64,000 nt of DNA from Thecamonas trahens ATCC 50062. Lineage: Eukaryota; Apusozoa; Apusomonadida; Apusomonadidae. Position numbers and translations under genes: made by a program. The stretch is from NCBI RefSeq assembly GCF_000142905.1, contig NW_013657673.1, forward strand, positions 484,701-548,700, written 5' to 3'. This document shows, in pieces, positions 10,450-21,375 of the stretch. The first letter of the stretch is position 1. Each line of letters opens with the position of its first letter. The notes under the pieces are model-generated. The model saw only the letters and a list, made by a program, of their open reading frames with translations, did no database searches and had not been told where the DNA came from.

Positions 10450-10452
10450 CCG

Positions 10453-10468
10453 CCCCCCCCCCCCCCCC
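10453..10468. repeat. C16 homopolymer tract
   Basis: A pure C run directly after the stop of the Ser/Thr-Pro protein and about 200 bp before the RasGEF start codon. Confidence 0.95.
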
Positions 10469-10670
10469 TGGTAAAGTTCACGTACCCTTGACTGTACGCC
10501 CATCGTCTGTTTCCCTGCACGACCAAATTTTCCCCGCCCCCACCCCCGCAACGAGTCCGATCGACCAACCCCCACGCACCCACGACTCGCCCTCCCCCTA
10601 ACCCCCGCCCTCCCACCCGCACCTTGCGCACAGTCAGCTTCGTGCGCCCACATCCCGTCGAGCTCGGAAC

Positions 10671-12049
10671 ATGGACGGCAGCGGACCTCTGTCGCGCATT
10701 TCAGGAGCCCACCATGTGGTCAAGGTCCACTTTCCGGACCACTCGCGAGAGCTGACGCTGAGAGCCGACGAGGCAACGACCGTGGCGGCGGTACTGGAGA
10801 TGGCTGGCGACAAGATGGGCATGCCTACGGATGTGGTCTCTAACTACTTCTCCATCTGGCTGGTGGCGCCTTCAACGGCAGAAGACTCGCCGCGACTCGA
10901 GCTGTTTCTCCCGCAGGCGCTCCGCATCTCACCGCTGGCCACGGCTTGGAAGGGCCTCGTCCATCACTACCGCGGGCTGGGCATGGCCGATGCAGGCGCT
11001 TTTCTTGAGCTCCGCAAGTCGCCGCGGCTGACGCTTGACGAAGAGCTGGCCATCGAGCATCCGATTGCTCTCAACATGCTCTATTGCGAGGCGCTGGACA
11101 ACATCCGCAACTCGACCTTTGCCGTCTCTTCCAAGGATGCCATCGCCCTAGCCGGCATGGTCTTCCACATCGAGCTTGGCGCGTTCTCGGGCGAGACCCA
11201 CATCAAGGGCTACTACACTCGCAGGCTCATTGAGGTCCTGCCAACTCAGATCTGCGAGTCGTCCAAGTTCAACGTCGACAAGTTTGAGAGCAAGGTTCTC
11301 GCCGCCCACGCCTCACACGGCCGGTCCTCGCGCCTCCTCACCAAGCTCCAGTTCCTGGAGCGGGTTCGCGAGCTGGCGAGCCCGATCTACGGCGCGCAGC
11401 TCTTTGTCTGTGACGTTGCTGTTAATGACGGGTTCACCAAGGGCCTCAAGACTGGCGACACAAGCATTGTGGCGGTCTCGGCCGACTCCCTCGCCTTTCT
11501 TGCTGGTCCGCTTCATGCCCACAAGGTGGTGGCGAGCTTTCCCCTTGGACTCAGCAGCGAGAGTGACGAGAGCGTGAGCGTGGCCGTGACCAGTGAGGAC
11601 ACCGGCCTTGTCCTTACCTTCACCTCGGTCAAGGTCGGAAAAAAGGGCCAGACAACAAGCAGCCTCGCGGTATCCAGCAAGGAGGCGTATCTGCTTGCAC
11701 GCCGGCTGCCGCGCGAGCTGGTGACAAGCGTGCCAAACTCGATGTACGCGGTGACGGCGACGCCGACTGGCGAGGTCGAGTCGCTCGAGGAGCTCATCTG
11801 CGATCTCGAGTTCATCCCTGCTGCTGCTGATGCCGAGCCGAGTGAGGTGTGTGTCTCGGTTGCGACGAGCACGTCGCCGTCGCTGTCGCCGCCGGTTGAT
11901 TCGCCAGCGCCGCCGGCACCACCGGCGCCGCCCACACCGCAGACGCTGACTGCGACCGGCTCGGGCTCGGGCTCGGGCTCGGGGACAGGAGAGCGGGCCA
12001 AGTCTGCCGGAAAGGGCAAGTCGGAGATCAGCTCTGACTCTGTTTCCGA

Positions 12050-12102
<53 letters not shown>

Positions 12103-14506
12103 ACTCAAGCTCGAGTGGCTCCAGCTCGGACTCGGGCGTTGCCGACGGGTCCGGCGGCGCAGCAGGCTCGGCGAGTCTAGCCAGCGTGGCGATGCTCAAG
12201 GTCCGGTCATCGCGGAAGAAGCGGCGAGTTGAGAGCGCCAACGCCGACTTGCGCGACATGCTGAAGGAAAAGGCGACGGCGATGCGCGAGCGACGGGTGC
12301 GAGAGTCTGCAGCAGTGACCATCCAGCAGGCGTGGCGCGGGTACCTCTCGCGTCAGCGGCTCGGAGTTCTGGGAGGCATTGTGCGGCGGGTGCTGGACTC
12401 GCTAGCGCGGGCGCGTGATCGTGTTCCGGCGTTTATCTGCTACAATCCGCGCGAAGACCTGCTCTCCAGCGCGTATGTGCGGGCCAAGATCCTCGCGATG
12501 GACAAGATCCTCTTGCTCAACCGCATCACGTCGCCGTCGGTCCGTGACCCGGAGCTGACGCGTGCCATCCTCTACACCTACCCCAACTACATGTCCGATG
12601 CGGGCTTTCTCAACTACCTCAAGCTGCGGTTCGGATCGAACCCTGGGCCTGCCCGCGACGAGCTGCTTGATCTGCTCGAGGCCACGGCGCCCGAACTGGC
12701 GGTGAGCCCGCAGACGCGAGCCGCGCTGCACGACGACGCCACGACACGGCTGTACCCGTTCCACAGCGCGACACGCGACGCACTGCAGAATCGAGTTCTT
12801 GAGGTCATGGAGTTGTGGTTCAAGCAGCACCCGCGGCTGCTGGCCAAGGAGAGCCGGCTCCGCAGCGAGGTGTACGAGGTGCTCACGGCAATGTCAGGCA
12901 GTGAGTTTGTGATTCTCGAGGACGTGGTCGACCCGCTGGCGGTAGTGGCTGAGGAGGCTGGCGAGGCGGGTACGGCGAGCGATGGCGACGTGACGCGCGG
13001 GTCGTGTGTGCGGACGCACACGACGCCTGTGTCGATCGAGGTCGGCGCGCGTGCGCGGCGGCTGACGACAGCGCTGCAGCTCAAGTACGGCGGGATCGGG
13101 GTGAACGAGGACGAGGGTGGCGAGGAAGGCGCGGCCCGGCGCGGACGAAGCGGCTCGCTGGCGACACTGGCGAGCGGCGAGAACGAGGTGGAGATGCCGA
13201 CGTCGATTTTGCCGCTGGACTCGACCATTTCCAACGTTATGCAGCTGAGTCCCGTGGAGATCGCGCGGCAGATTACGCTCATGGACTATGACGCGCTGCA
13301 GCAGATCGAGCCGCGCGAGTTCCTCAAGCAACGGTGGGCCAAGAAGAACGCGTCGCTTGTGGCGCCGAACCTCATCACCATGATTGAGAGATTCAACTCT
13401 GTGGTGGGATGGGCGGCGAGCGAAGTGTTGTCTGTGGCGACGTTTGAGGGCCGTGCAGCGGTGATCTGCCGACTGCTCGACGTGGCGTCAGCGGCACGCG
13501 CGCTCAACAACTTCTCGGCGCTGATGGCGATTGTGTCTGCGCTCGAGTCTGCCGGCATTTCGCGGCTGGGCTTTACGTGGGACGTGGTGCCTGCGGCGTA
13601 TGTGGAGAAGCTTGCGGATCTCAAGCTAACGATGTCGATGGCGTCCAACTACTCCAAGTACCGCGCGGCGCTCAAGGCGGCCGAGGCGCCGTGCGTGCCG
13701 TACCTGGGTGTACTCCTGCAGGACCTGACGTTTATCGACGACGGCAACGAGGACTTTGTGGACGGCAAGCTGCTCAACGTGGACAAGCAGGCCATGACGG
13801 CCAAGGTCATTGACATGATCGTGTCGTTCCAGGGCGGGCGGTATGCGCTGCAGCCTGTGCTCATCATCGAGCAGTACCTGGCGAATGCAAAGCAGCTGAG
13901 CGAGAAGGAGCAGTACGCAGCGTCGCTCGAGCTCGAGCCGCGCGAGCTGAAGAACTCGCGCAAGATGGGCCACAAGAAGATTGCGTACGTGGATGAGACG
14001 GTGACGCAAGAGCGGCTGGCAGACATGACGGCCGCGGTGGAGGTCCCGCAGCGGTTTATTTCCGACATGCTGCAGCATCTCCGGGAGCGGACGTTCTCGG
14101 CGCGCGAGCTCATCATCAAGAAGGGCGACGAGGGCCACTCGATGTTCTTCATTGTGCGCGGGGTGGCCGAGGTCGAGCTCCCGAACGGAGTCAAGATTCC
14201 GCTCAACCAGGGCCAGTTCTTCGGCGAGATGGCGCTGTTTGCCAACCTCAAGCGCGGGCCAACGTGCGTGCGCGAACGGCGATGCAGGTGCTCGAGCTGA
14301 CGCGCGAAATGTGTGCCGAGATGCTCGCGACTGAGCCACAGCTCGACGCGCAGTTCCGGGCAGTGGTCGAGGCGCGGCAGGAGATGAACGAGGCCATCTC
14401 GTCGGATACCAAGAAGGGCAAGAAGAAGGGCAAGAAGGGCCGGCGCGAGCCTGCCACGCCCAAATGGATGCAGCAGCTGGCGGCATCCGCGAGCGGCCGG
14501 CCTTAG
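10671..14506 (+). CDS. FERM-IQ-RasGEF-cNMP-binding exchange factor
   Basis: A multidomain Ras-family guanine nucleotide exchange factor of about 1,278 residues. The N-terminal 350 residues look like a FERM module: a ubiquitin-like segment ([15 protein letters not shown]), then a helical lobe beginning near [10 protein letters not shown], then a PH-like lobe. A Gly-Ser repeat linker (about 430-503) follows. An IQ motif, [16 protein letters not shown] (about 547), would bind calmodulin-type proteins. Next come a RasGEF N-terminal module (about 583-720), the CDC25 catalytic domain (about 856-1077; [34 protein letters not shown]), and a cyclic-nucleotide-binding domain ([31 protein letters not shown]). 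The frame breaks inside that last domain at GGG 14256-14258. One added G gives [18 protein letters not shown] and a stop at 14506. Confidence 0.88.
12045..12105 (+). repeat. Gly-Ser coding repeat (TCGGGC)n
   Basis: About nine tandem TCGGGC hexamers encode SGSGSG in the flexible linker between the FERM-like and IQ regions of the RasGEF protein. Shorter copies occur near 11963-11985. Confidence 0.9.
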
Positions 14507-14610
14507 CCGTTAGCCGCGCAGCTCGATGATGGCGTGCACGGCGGCTCGGCCGCCGTCGATGGTGCGTGCGAGAGCGTAGCGGTAAATGAGGCACTCTGCG
14601 ACTGCGACAA

Positions 14611-16665
14611 TCAGGCGTTTGCGGTAGTGGACCAGGCGTTGGACTTGTGCTTGGGCACAAAGGTGAACGAGGCCGGAGCCGGGCCGAGGAGCATTTCTGT
14701 GATGCGGACCCAGTCTGCTGCGTTGTCGGAGGCGAGGAGAGTCTCGAGCTCGTTGCGTCCGACAAAGGCCGGCGGGCGGAGGGCCATGTGCTGTGGGAGG
14801 ACTTCGAGGCAGCCGACAGGGACGTAGCGGTAGAGGAACGAGAGCCACTCAAGCATGTAGCGGCGCGTGGTCTCGACGCCCTGCGAGTCTGAGCCCCAAT
14901 GCTTGAGGCCCTCGTTGGCAAAGGAGCGGAGGATGTCGAAGCGCTCCGATGACGAGATGTCCCAGTGGCGGCGCTCCTTGAGCTCTGTGAAGATCCATGG
15001 CTTGATGAGGGCGCCGCGGCCGACCATGACCGAGGTGAGGCCCGGCTGGTTCATGTACGCATCGAGCTCCTCGTACGAGTACAGGTCGCCGTTGCCGATG
15101 ACAGGCAGGTCTGCAGCCTTTGCGGTCTCGATCATGTAGTCCCATGATGCCTGCTGCGTGTAGCGCTGTGCACGGGTGCGACCGTGAATGGAGACGGCGG
15201 CGACGCCGGCGGCGGCCAGCTCCGGCAGCAGGGTATGGACCATGGGCTCATCCATGCCGAGACGGAGCTTAAATGTGAGCGGGACGTCGAGCATGGTGGC
15301 GCCGACGCGAGCGAGCGAGATGATGCGCTTGCGGCGGGCAAGGAGGCCAGAGCCCATGACCTTGTTGACGACCATGTCGAGCGGGCAACAAGCGTTGATG
15401 TCGACAAAGTCGACGTTGAGCTCCGCGGCACGCATGGCGGTACAGACCTTGGCAAACTGGTCGACGTAGCCCGAGGCGATCTGGACGCCAAAGATGGACT
15501 CTGCCTTGTGGCGGCGGAGGAGCGACCACTCTGTGCGGCGGCCTTGGAGGAGCGACGAGGCAATGGCCATCTCGCCGCAGGTGACATCGGCGCCCATGTC
15601 GACGGCGACCTTGCGGAACGGCAGGTTGCCGACGGTAGTGAGCGGGGCTAGGTAAAGCTTGTTGCTAAAGTCGATGCGCTTGCGAACGTCGTCAAAAGGG
15701 AGGCCGGTGACCTTGGCGCGGGCGGCGGGAAAGTCAAACTCACCGGGCCCGGTCTCTGCAGCGGCGGCGGCGGCCTTGACCTCGGCCTGGGCAGCCTTGG
15801 CACGGCGCAGGTCGAGCTTGCGGCGGCGGAGGGCGTGGAAGACCTTGAGCGGGACCTCGTTGCACTCATCGGGAAAGGCGTCAACCTGGGCGGCAAGGTT
15901 CTTGTTGGTCACACCGTCGTCCTCGACGTGGCCGCGGCCCCATCGGCAGGTGAGGCCAAAGCGGCAGAAGCCGTAGGCCTCGAACAGAGGGCATGAGCCC
16001 GGAGCGTCGTCTCTGCGATGCTCGGCCATCCACTTTGCCAGGTCATGCGAGCGGTTACACTTGTCGCCGAAACGGCAGCTGCCGCGGCCGACAAACAAGA
16101 CGCAGACCTGATTGGAGCGGTCCTTGACCATCGCCTTGCGCATGGCCTTGGTCCGCTTCCCGAAGCCACCGTTTGTCTTGCTGGTCGTCTCGAGATTGGC
16201 GGCAGCCAGCGGCGGCGCAGCTGCCGCTGGTGAGGCTGATGCATGGGCAGGGCTGATGGGAGACTGTTCAGAACCATCGCTCGCCAGCGGCAGATCGGCC
16301 GTGCCGCTGTCGTTGCTATCAGCCGGTGCAGCCGAGCCGTCGATCATCTTGGCCTTCTTTGCCGGCGGAGCCGAGCCAGGAGCAAGCGGGCTAGCGACAT
16401 GATCAGAAGGCTGCTGTGGAGAGGAAGCCGACGGCGAGTTTGGTCGCTTGCGGGACGAAGCTGCTGCGAGCGATGACGATGACGATGGTATTGGCGATGA
16501 TGCTGACGATGACGGCACGGCCGGCTCTGCGGCGGCGATGTGTTCGGGGCGGACGGGAGCCAGGCCCCTACGGATGAGTTGCTCGGCATGGGGGGTGAGA
16601 GCTGTGTTGGAAGGTGCCCACTTGAGGACCCGTTCGACGGCTTTGTTGCCCATGAGTTCGCTCAT
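14611..16665 (-). CDS. DUS3: tRNA-dihydrouridine(47) synthase, DUS3 type
   Basis: A 684-residue flavoenzyme that reduces a uridine of the tRNA variable loop (position 47 in yeast) to dihydrouridine using FMN and NAD(P)H. Two CCCH zinc fingers precede the catalytic domain, as in DUS3: CVLFVGRGSCRFGDKCNRSH (about 187) and CPLFEAYGFCRFGLTCRWG (about 225). The TIM barrel starts at LYLAPLTTVGNLPFR. The catalytic cysteine lies in DINACCPLD, where most family members have NxGCP. SIHGRTRAQRY and IGNGDLYSYEE are the usual RNA- and FMN-binding segments. I chose ATG 16665 (MSELMGNKAVERV). The frame is open for 81 more codons upstream but reads only Pro/His/Thr low-complexity sequence. The stop is 105 bp from the stop of the convergent RasGEF gene. 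Confidence 0.93.
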   Translation of the reverse strand: MSELMGNKAVERVLKWAPSNTALTPHAEQLIRRGLAPVRPEHIAAAEPAVPSSSASSPIPSSSSSLAAASSRKRPNSPSASSPQQPSDHVASPLAPGSAPPAKKAKMIDGSAAPADSNDSGTADLPLASDGSEQSPISPAHASASPAAAAPPLAAANLETTSKTNGGFGKRTKAMRKAMVKDRSNQVCVLFVGRGSCRFGDKCNRSHDLAKWMAEHRRDDAPGSCPLFEAYGFCRFGLTCRWGRGHVEDDGVTNKNLAAQVDAFPDECNEVPLKVFHALRRRKLDLRRAKAAQAEVKAAAAAAETGPGEFDFPAARAKVTGLPFDDVRKRIDFSNKLYLAPLTTVGNLPFRKVAVDMGADVTCGEMAIASSLLQGRRTEWSLLRRHKAESIFGVQIASGYVDQFAKVCTAMRAAELNVDFVDINACCPLDMVVNKVMGSGLLARRKRIISLARVGATMLDVPLTFKLRLGMDEPMVHTLLPELAAAGVAAVSIHGRTRAQRYTQQASWDYMIETAKAADLPVIGNGDLYSYEELDAYMNQPGLTSVMVGRGALIKPWIFTELKERRHWDISSSERFDILRSFANEGLKHWGSDSQGVETTRRYMLEWLSFLYRYVPVGCLEVLPQHMALRPPAFVGRNELETLLASDNAADWVRITEMLLGPAPASFTFVPKHKSNAWSTTANA

Positions 16666-17258
16666 GGTGTGTGGGAGGGGAGGGGTGGTGGTGGAAGGGG
16701 AGGGAGGGGAGGGATGGGGCTGGGGCTGGGAGGGAGGGGGGGGGAGGGCGATCAGACCGGTGGTAAAGAGATTGGGATGATGGATGGGCGAGAGGGCATG
16801 TTTTTGGGCATGGGCGGGATGGGTGGTGATGGTGGTGATGATGGTGGTTGTCCCTGGTTTCCATGGTTGACGCAATGGTACAGGGACCGTCGGTCTCTGT
16901 TGCCACACTTGATCTCTTCATGTCACCATGGTCATGACCATGCCCATGACCATGCTCATGACCATGCCCATGACCATGCTCATCACCATGCATATCATGG
17001 TCATCATGGTCATCATGGTCATCATGGTCATCATGGTCATCACCATCACCCTGATCGCTGGCCGCAGATCCGTGCTCACGCGATCCGGACAGGCCAGGCC
17101 AGCCGGCATCGGCCTCGAGTGGCAGGTCACCCAGTCGCACGACTCGCGGCACCGCTCACGTCGCCCACGCCGCACACACACCACTCGCGCCACACACACG
17201 CACTCGCACCAGTCCAGGCGACACATGCGGGTGCGCCACCAGCCGCGAAGGAGCTACC
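16666..17258. other. Intergenic region with CAT/GGT-rich tandem repeats
   Basis: A G-rich stretch (16675-16750) lies upstream of DUS3, followed by imperfect ATGACC/CATGCCC and CATCATGGT repeats (about 16850-17050). It lies between divergent start codons, so promoters are expected here. The long open frames through it on both strands, Met/Thr/Ile-rich or His/Asp-rich, come from the repeat and not from genes. Confidence 0.75.
16922..17050. repeat. Imperfect (CATGAC)n and (CATCATGGT)n tandem repeats
   Basis: Two adjacent repeat blocks are visible by eye: alternating ATGACCATGCCC/ATGACCATGCTC units and then CATCATGGT nonamers. Confidence 0.93.
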
Positions 17259-17332
17259 ATGCGTGCTCTGTCCTCGGTGCGCCGCCGGTGCGGAGTAACA
17301 AGGTCACCGTTGGCCTCACGCCCGCCGAGCTC

Positions 17333-18424
17333 ATGTCGCCCACTGCCGACGACTCGGACTTGGTTGTCGAGCTCAAGTCGCTCCACACCATGCTCAACTC
17401 GCCAGAGGCCCACGTTGAAGCCGCTTATCGGCCATCGCCTTCGCCTCTGGCGGCTCTTCCTCGCCATGATGTGCTCCGATCACGGGCAGAGTCGAGAGCT
17501 GCGGCATCGCGAGCAGAGTCGTCTGACAATCGGCACGGATATAGAGTCGGTGCTGGTATGAGCGATGGAGACGAGCGGGAGTGGGGAGAGTTTGAGACCG
17601 ATGTGGCCATCACTGATCAAGACATGGCTCCGTTTCCGGTCCTCGACATGCGATCTGGCGGGGTGCTCGACGAGGCATGGACCGCCGAGTTTGCACCGTC
17701 GTCGGACGTGCTGCTGCGGACGGCGTCGCGGACGGCGTCGCGAAAGGGCACTGCGCCGCACTCGCTGGCGGCTGCGCTGGCAGCTTTTGAAAACGCTCGC
17801 AGCGCGTCGCGCATCTCCATGGCCAACGCCCGGCGCGCGCGGTCGCAGGCGCAGCGCCTGGCCCGCACCCGCACGCCGTTTGCGAGGGCGGCAACGCTGT
17901 CGCGCATTGAGGAAGGTGCGCGACGTCGCGCCGCAGCAGCGTCACGCACACGTGAGGCCGCCGAGGACGCCGAGCTCGCGCGGGTGGCTCGAGTCGGCAA
18001 GTTTTATCAGCCCCGTCGCGGCAGGGCTCGAGCCGAGCCAGTGGCTCCCGGCTTGTCGCCGCTGCCGCCGCGCCAGCGCCCGCGCCTGTCGTCGCCGCCG
18101 CCACCGCCACCGCAGCGTCCACGCCCACCGTCGCCGGCCGCTGTTGCTCAGCGCAAGGTGGAGAAAGCGTTGGCTAGCGCCGAGCCGCCGCGGCTCGCGC
18201 TGGCCAAAGCCTTGCTTGCCGACGCGGCGAATCCGTTCGAGGGCGCTCCGGATACGGCTGCCGCACAGGTGGCGGCAGAGCGACAACTTGCACGATTTCA
18301 GGGCCCGCTGGCACGGCTCCACTCGCGGCGGCTGCGTGAGGCGCGGCCGCGCGGCAAGCGGCATGTGGGCAGCAACAGCATGACCTCGTCATCGGTCGGG
18401 TACAACATCCTTGGCGGCGACTAG
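17333..18424 (+). CDS. Unknown basic protein with Arg/Ala-rich helices
   Basis: A protein of about 363 residues with no family I recognise. From ATG 17333 it runs MSPTADDSDLVVELKSLHTM, then through an acidic segment (WGEFETDVAITDQDMAPFPV), a long Arg/Ala/Ser-rich helical stretch (about 125-225), a polyproline stretch, and ends GSNSMTSSSVGYNILGGD. A better-placed start may be ATG 17259 (context TACCATGC), reading MRALSSVRRRCG. That frame joins this one only if one G is missing near 17289, the same type of defect seen in many neighbours. The YNIL-type tail and long basic helices recall some axonemal proteins, but that is only a resemblance. Confidence 0.6.
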   Translation: MSPTADDSDLVVELKSLHTMLNSPEAHVEAAYRPSPSPLAALPRHDVLRSRAESRAAASRAESSDNRHGYRVGAGMSDGDEREWGEFETDVAITDQDMAPFPVLDMRSGGVLDEAWTAEFAPSSDVLLRTASRTASRKGTAPHSLAAALAAFENARSASRISMANARRARSQAQRLARTRTPFARAATLSRIEEGARRRAAAASRTREAAEDAELARVARVGKFYQPRRGRARAEPVAPGLSPLPPRQRPRLSSPPPPPPQRPRPPSPAAVAQRKVEKALASAEPPRLALAKALLADAANPFEGAPDTAAAQVAAERQLARFQGPLARLHSRRLREARPRGKRHVGSNSMTSSSVGYNILGGD

Positions 18425-18439
18425 TGGCGCAACCGGGTC

Positions 18440-18965
18440 GACTCGCCACGTGTGCAGATAATCACCCTTAGTGAGCAACTCGATGATGCTTGACTTCCAG
18501 GTCACCGGTCGACGCTGCGCGACGCCTGCTTGGTCTGCGGCTTGAGGTGGGAGGCGTGCCCGCGCGTGATGGCGGCCGGCACGTAGACGCCTGCCTGAAG
18601 AATGCCCGAGTTGCCGCCGCGGTGACGACCCAACGACCGGGAAGAAGAGCATGCCAGAGTTGAACACAGAGGCCAGACAGGAGAGCGCGAGGATGTCTTG
18701 CGACGGACGAGCTTGCCGGTCGGCGTAGCCGCGCAAGAGGCGGCACGCCATCTCGAACTGGAATCTGGACGCCGTGCCCATCAACGCGTACGCGCGCTGC
18801 GCTGACGCGAGCCCACGACCCGCCATGGCTCGTGTGGCTTTTCTCCACGACATCATCGACGCCCTCGTCGCCAGCGCCGACGCTGTCAGCTCCGCGCTGT
18901 CGCGCAAGCAGGAGCGACCCTCTGCAGCAGCTGCTCGTCATCACCACTCCCCAGCAAGCAGCCAT
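18440..18965 (-). pseudogene. Decayed coding fragment, weak resemblance to WDR59-type tail
   Basis: The minus strand retains coding character spread over more than one frame. One frame reads FQFEMACRLLRGYADRQARP and QDILALSCLASVFNSGMLFF. A second frame then reads RGGNSGILQAGVYVPAAITR. The first returns near the end with SSIIELLTKGDYLHTW. The segment QDILALSCLASVF resembles the region before the zinc fingers of WD-repeat GATOR/SEA proteins such as WDR59, but no WD repeats or RING are present. With no proper start, frame changes and a truncated length, it looks like a gene remnant. A multi-intron or error-containing real gene cannot be excluded. Confidence 0.35.
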
Positions 18966-20221
18966 GCGACGCGACTGCCTCGCCTGCCGGAGGCTTCATA
19001 GCAAGCGATCGCGGCCACGGACCTTGTGCGCCGCGTGCAGCGTCCATCTCTGCATCGCCGTCTGTTTTCTGTTGTGGCAGCCATTAACACATCATACTAC
19101 TCATTTACAGCAATTCATGGACGTTGCGACGTCTGTAGAGCGTCGCCGAGTGCGGCTTGCGCGATGTACAAATGTGTCCATTCCGTGCCGTGAGGGGATA
19201 TAAGCGCGAAGTTGGCACGATATTGGCTAACGACCTCGTGCGGAATATTTCCCTCTCTGGTTTCATACGCGTGCCGACGTGCGGCCTAAAACAATCCTTG
19301 CTAAGCCTGTTCCTAGAGGCTTGCAAGCGGGGCATGACGCTTGCGAGGACGGGCCAGTTCATCAGGGTCATTGCGCGGCAGTCCGTTCCTGCTTTGACTT
19401 GCTGCGTCGGGCCTGCTGCATGCCCGGTCCGACTCGGTCTCGTGGCGGCTTCGCTTGGTTGGTGCTGATGCTGGCAAGCTGTCAGCAAAAAATGTGTGCC
19501 GCACCACGGCCACGCGACCTGCCGTTGCACGCAAGCGTGTCAATGCAGCCTCTTCCTCTGAGGGTGCCAGACAGTACTCTGCTGTGAGGAAAGACGCAAG
19601 GGTGTCGGTATCTCCGCATTGGCGGTCTGCCAATGCAGGGGTTGGGACTGCAAGAGAGGAAACCAAATTGCCTGATGTGCTGACAACATGGGGGCACGCG
19701 TCGCCTGCCATGATCCACCCAGGTTTCTGCGACTCGGAGCGGAGCGCGTCCCTATCGTTAGCAGACGCGTCACGCCACCTTTGGTGCAGCAATTGCTCGG
19801 TGGGGAGCATGATAAAGTCTGGAAGTGTTGTGGCTGACATCAGTATCAGTATCAGAGAGTTGTGCCACTTCGAGGAATGCGAGTGAGCTGTGGTGTCGAG
19901 TCGCTGACGTGGTTGGTGTTCGCAATCACTTCAAATCACACCAATTTGGACGGATTCTCTAGTGACAGCTAGGCGTGACTGAGCCGCTTGGTTGATGCGG
20001 TCAACGAATGCGGGTTGTGGTTGGCGAAAAAAATAGTCCGGTGCGGGCGATTCAGCCGCAGGGATGTGGTTGATACTTCCACCAACACGCGTGCTCAAGC
20101 AATGCAAGGCAAGTTTCGTGGCCAAGTTGCTCAGCCGGGGTGTGGGTGGGCGTAAGTGTTTCGTAAGAGGCCTTTGTGGACGAGAAAGTTAGACTTGCAG
20201 CACGGTTGGGGTGAAGTGTAC

Positions 20222-20298
20222 CACCGGTCGTCCGGTGCCGAAGAACGGGTTGTCCGCTGCGGACAAATCGACTTCACGGGTTAAATGCCAATTTGGCA
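20222..20298. repeat. Cluster of three short inverted repeats
   Basis: Three near-adjacent palindromes: CACCGG-4 nt-CCGGTG (20222-20237), TTGTCCGC-T-GCGGACAA (20250-20266, perfect 8 bp arms) and TGCCAA-T-TTGGCA (20286-20298, perfect 6 bp arms). They lie in non-coding DNA. Confidence 0.8.
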
Positions 20299-21375
20299 CA
20301 CATGTCAAATTGCTGCGGCACCTTGATACCCGCGACTTCAACACCGCCAACGGTCGGGTCACTCTAGTAGCAGCTGGGAGGGGCCCAGCGTAGAGGCAAC
20401 ATGCATCCGTGCATCCATCGCCTGTTGATGCTGGCAAGCAGAGTGAAACGACGCTCGCTGGCGGTCGAATCTACCGCCGCAAGTCATCGGAGTGAGCGGA
20501 ATAAAGTGGGTGAATGGCCGCACATAGGCCACTTAACAAGCGTCGCAGGGACAAGTATCCAGCATTGGATATAGCCCTGTGATGTGGCACGGTTGCTTGT
20601 GTTCCAGCACTGGACAAAAGCACGGCTGCCGCTGCTGGCGGGCCGTTTCGCCGTCATGATGTGAACGGGGAGCGGGCTAGCCGCGGCAGATGCACTCGGC
20701 CGATGCTCCGCATGGGAACGACTCTCACATGCATATGATAGTGATCCAGATAGCAAGTGCGGTTGCTTGATGTTGTGATTACTCGTGGTGACCCTGCTGT
20801 GTGCAGGAGGTGGCTGCAAGGGTGAGCTGCTTGTGCGCGATGGAGTGCTGGCAAGGGGGAACAGACTGTTCAAATAGTTGGGTCAACCTGCCACACTCAT
20901 AAGCGTGAAGTTGAATGCCGCGTGGCTCTCGGGTTCTGATGGGGAACTCTGTAAGCAAAGGATGGTTGCACGGCGGCAGCTCGTAAGCACACATCATCCC
21001 CTTCCTTGTCTCCCCCGCTCTTCCCTGCGGGGATTTGGATGCGGGTTGGAGTTGGCGCAAGTCGTCAGTGTCGCCACGCATAAATTGATGGAATTGACCC
21101 GGAGTTGACCGTACCGCGTGTATGTCAGCGGGATTCTGGATGACTCGTGTGTTGTTGCCCGGGACGTGTGTCCGGCAACAGCGAGTGACGGCCGGCTGGG
21201 CGCCAACCGCATGGCTGCCGCCCCACACAGGACAGGTACTCTCGGGCCTAGACTCGCCACTCCTCACCCCTGCTCCTGCTGTGGCACCCGTCCTTGGGCC
21301 ACCGCCACTGCCACCGCCTCCGCCACCACCCCCGGCACCTCCGCCACCCCCAACAGCACACAGGCTCGACCCGCC

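Larger units (their letters stand above)
18425..21375. other. Gene-poor, less GC-rich 2.9 kb region
   Basis: Apart from a decayed fragment at its left end, I find no supportable gene in this stretch. Base composition is visibly more balanced than in the surrounding genes, and all frames are short and overlapping. It contains a cluster of short inverted repeats (20222-20298). No transposase, reverse transcriptase, tRNA or rRNA sequence is recognisable. Confidence 0.6.

Noticed and set aside
16568-17152. Minus-strand His/Asp/Gly-rich open frame resembling a metal-binding protein
   Set aside because: Its His-Asp repeats come from the CATCATGGT tandem repeat, and the rest is antisense to the DUS3 gene and Pro-rich noise.
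16928-17230. Met/Thr/Ile-rich N-terminal extension of the gene at 17333
   Set aside because: It translates the same tandem repeat in another frame. Composition becomes protein-like only after about 17290.
19313-19886. Overlapping 140-175 codon open frames on both strands
   Set aside because: Neither has a recognisable motif, a good start context or the codon bias of the neighbouring genes. I could not support either as a gene.
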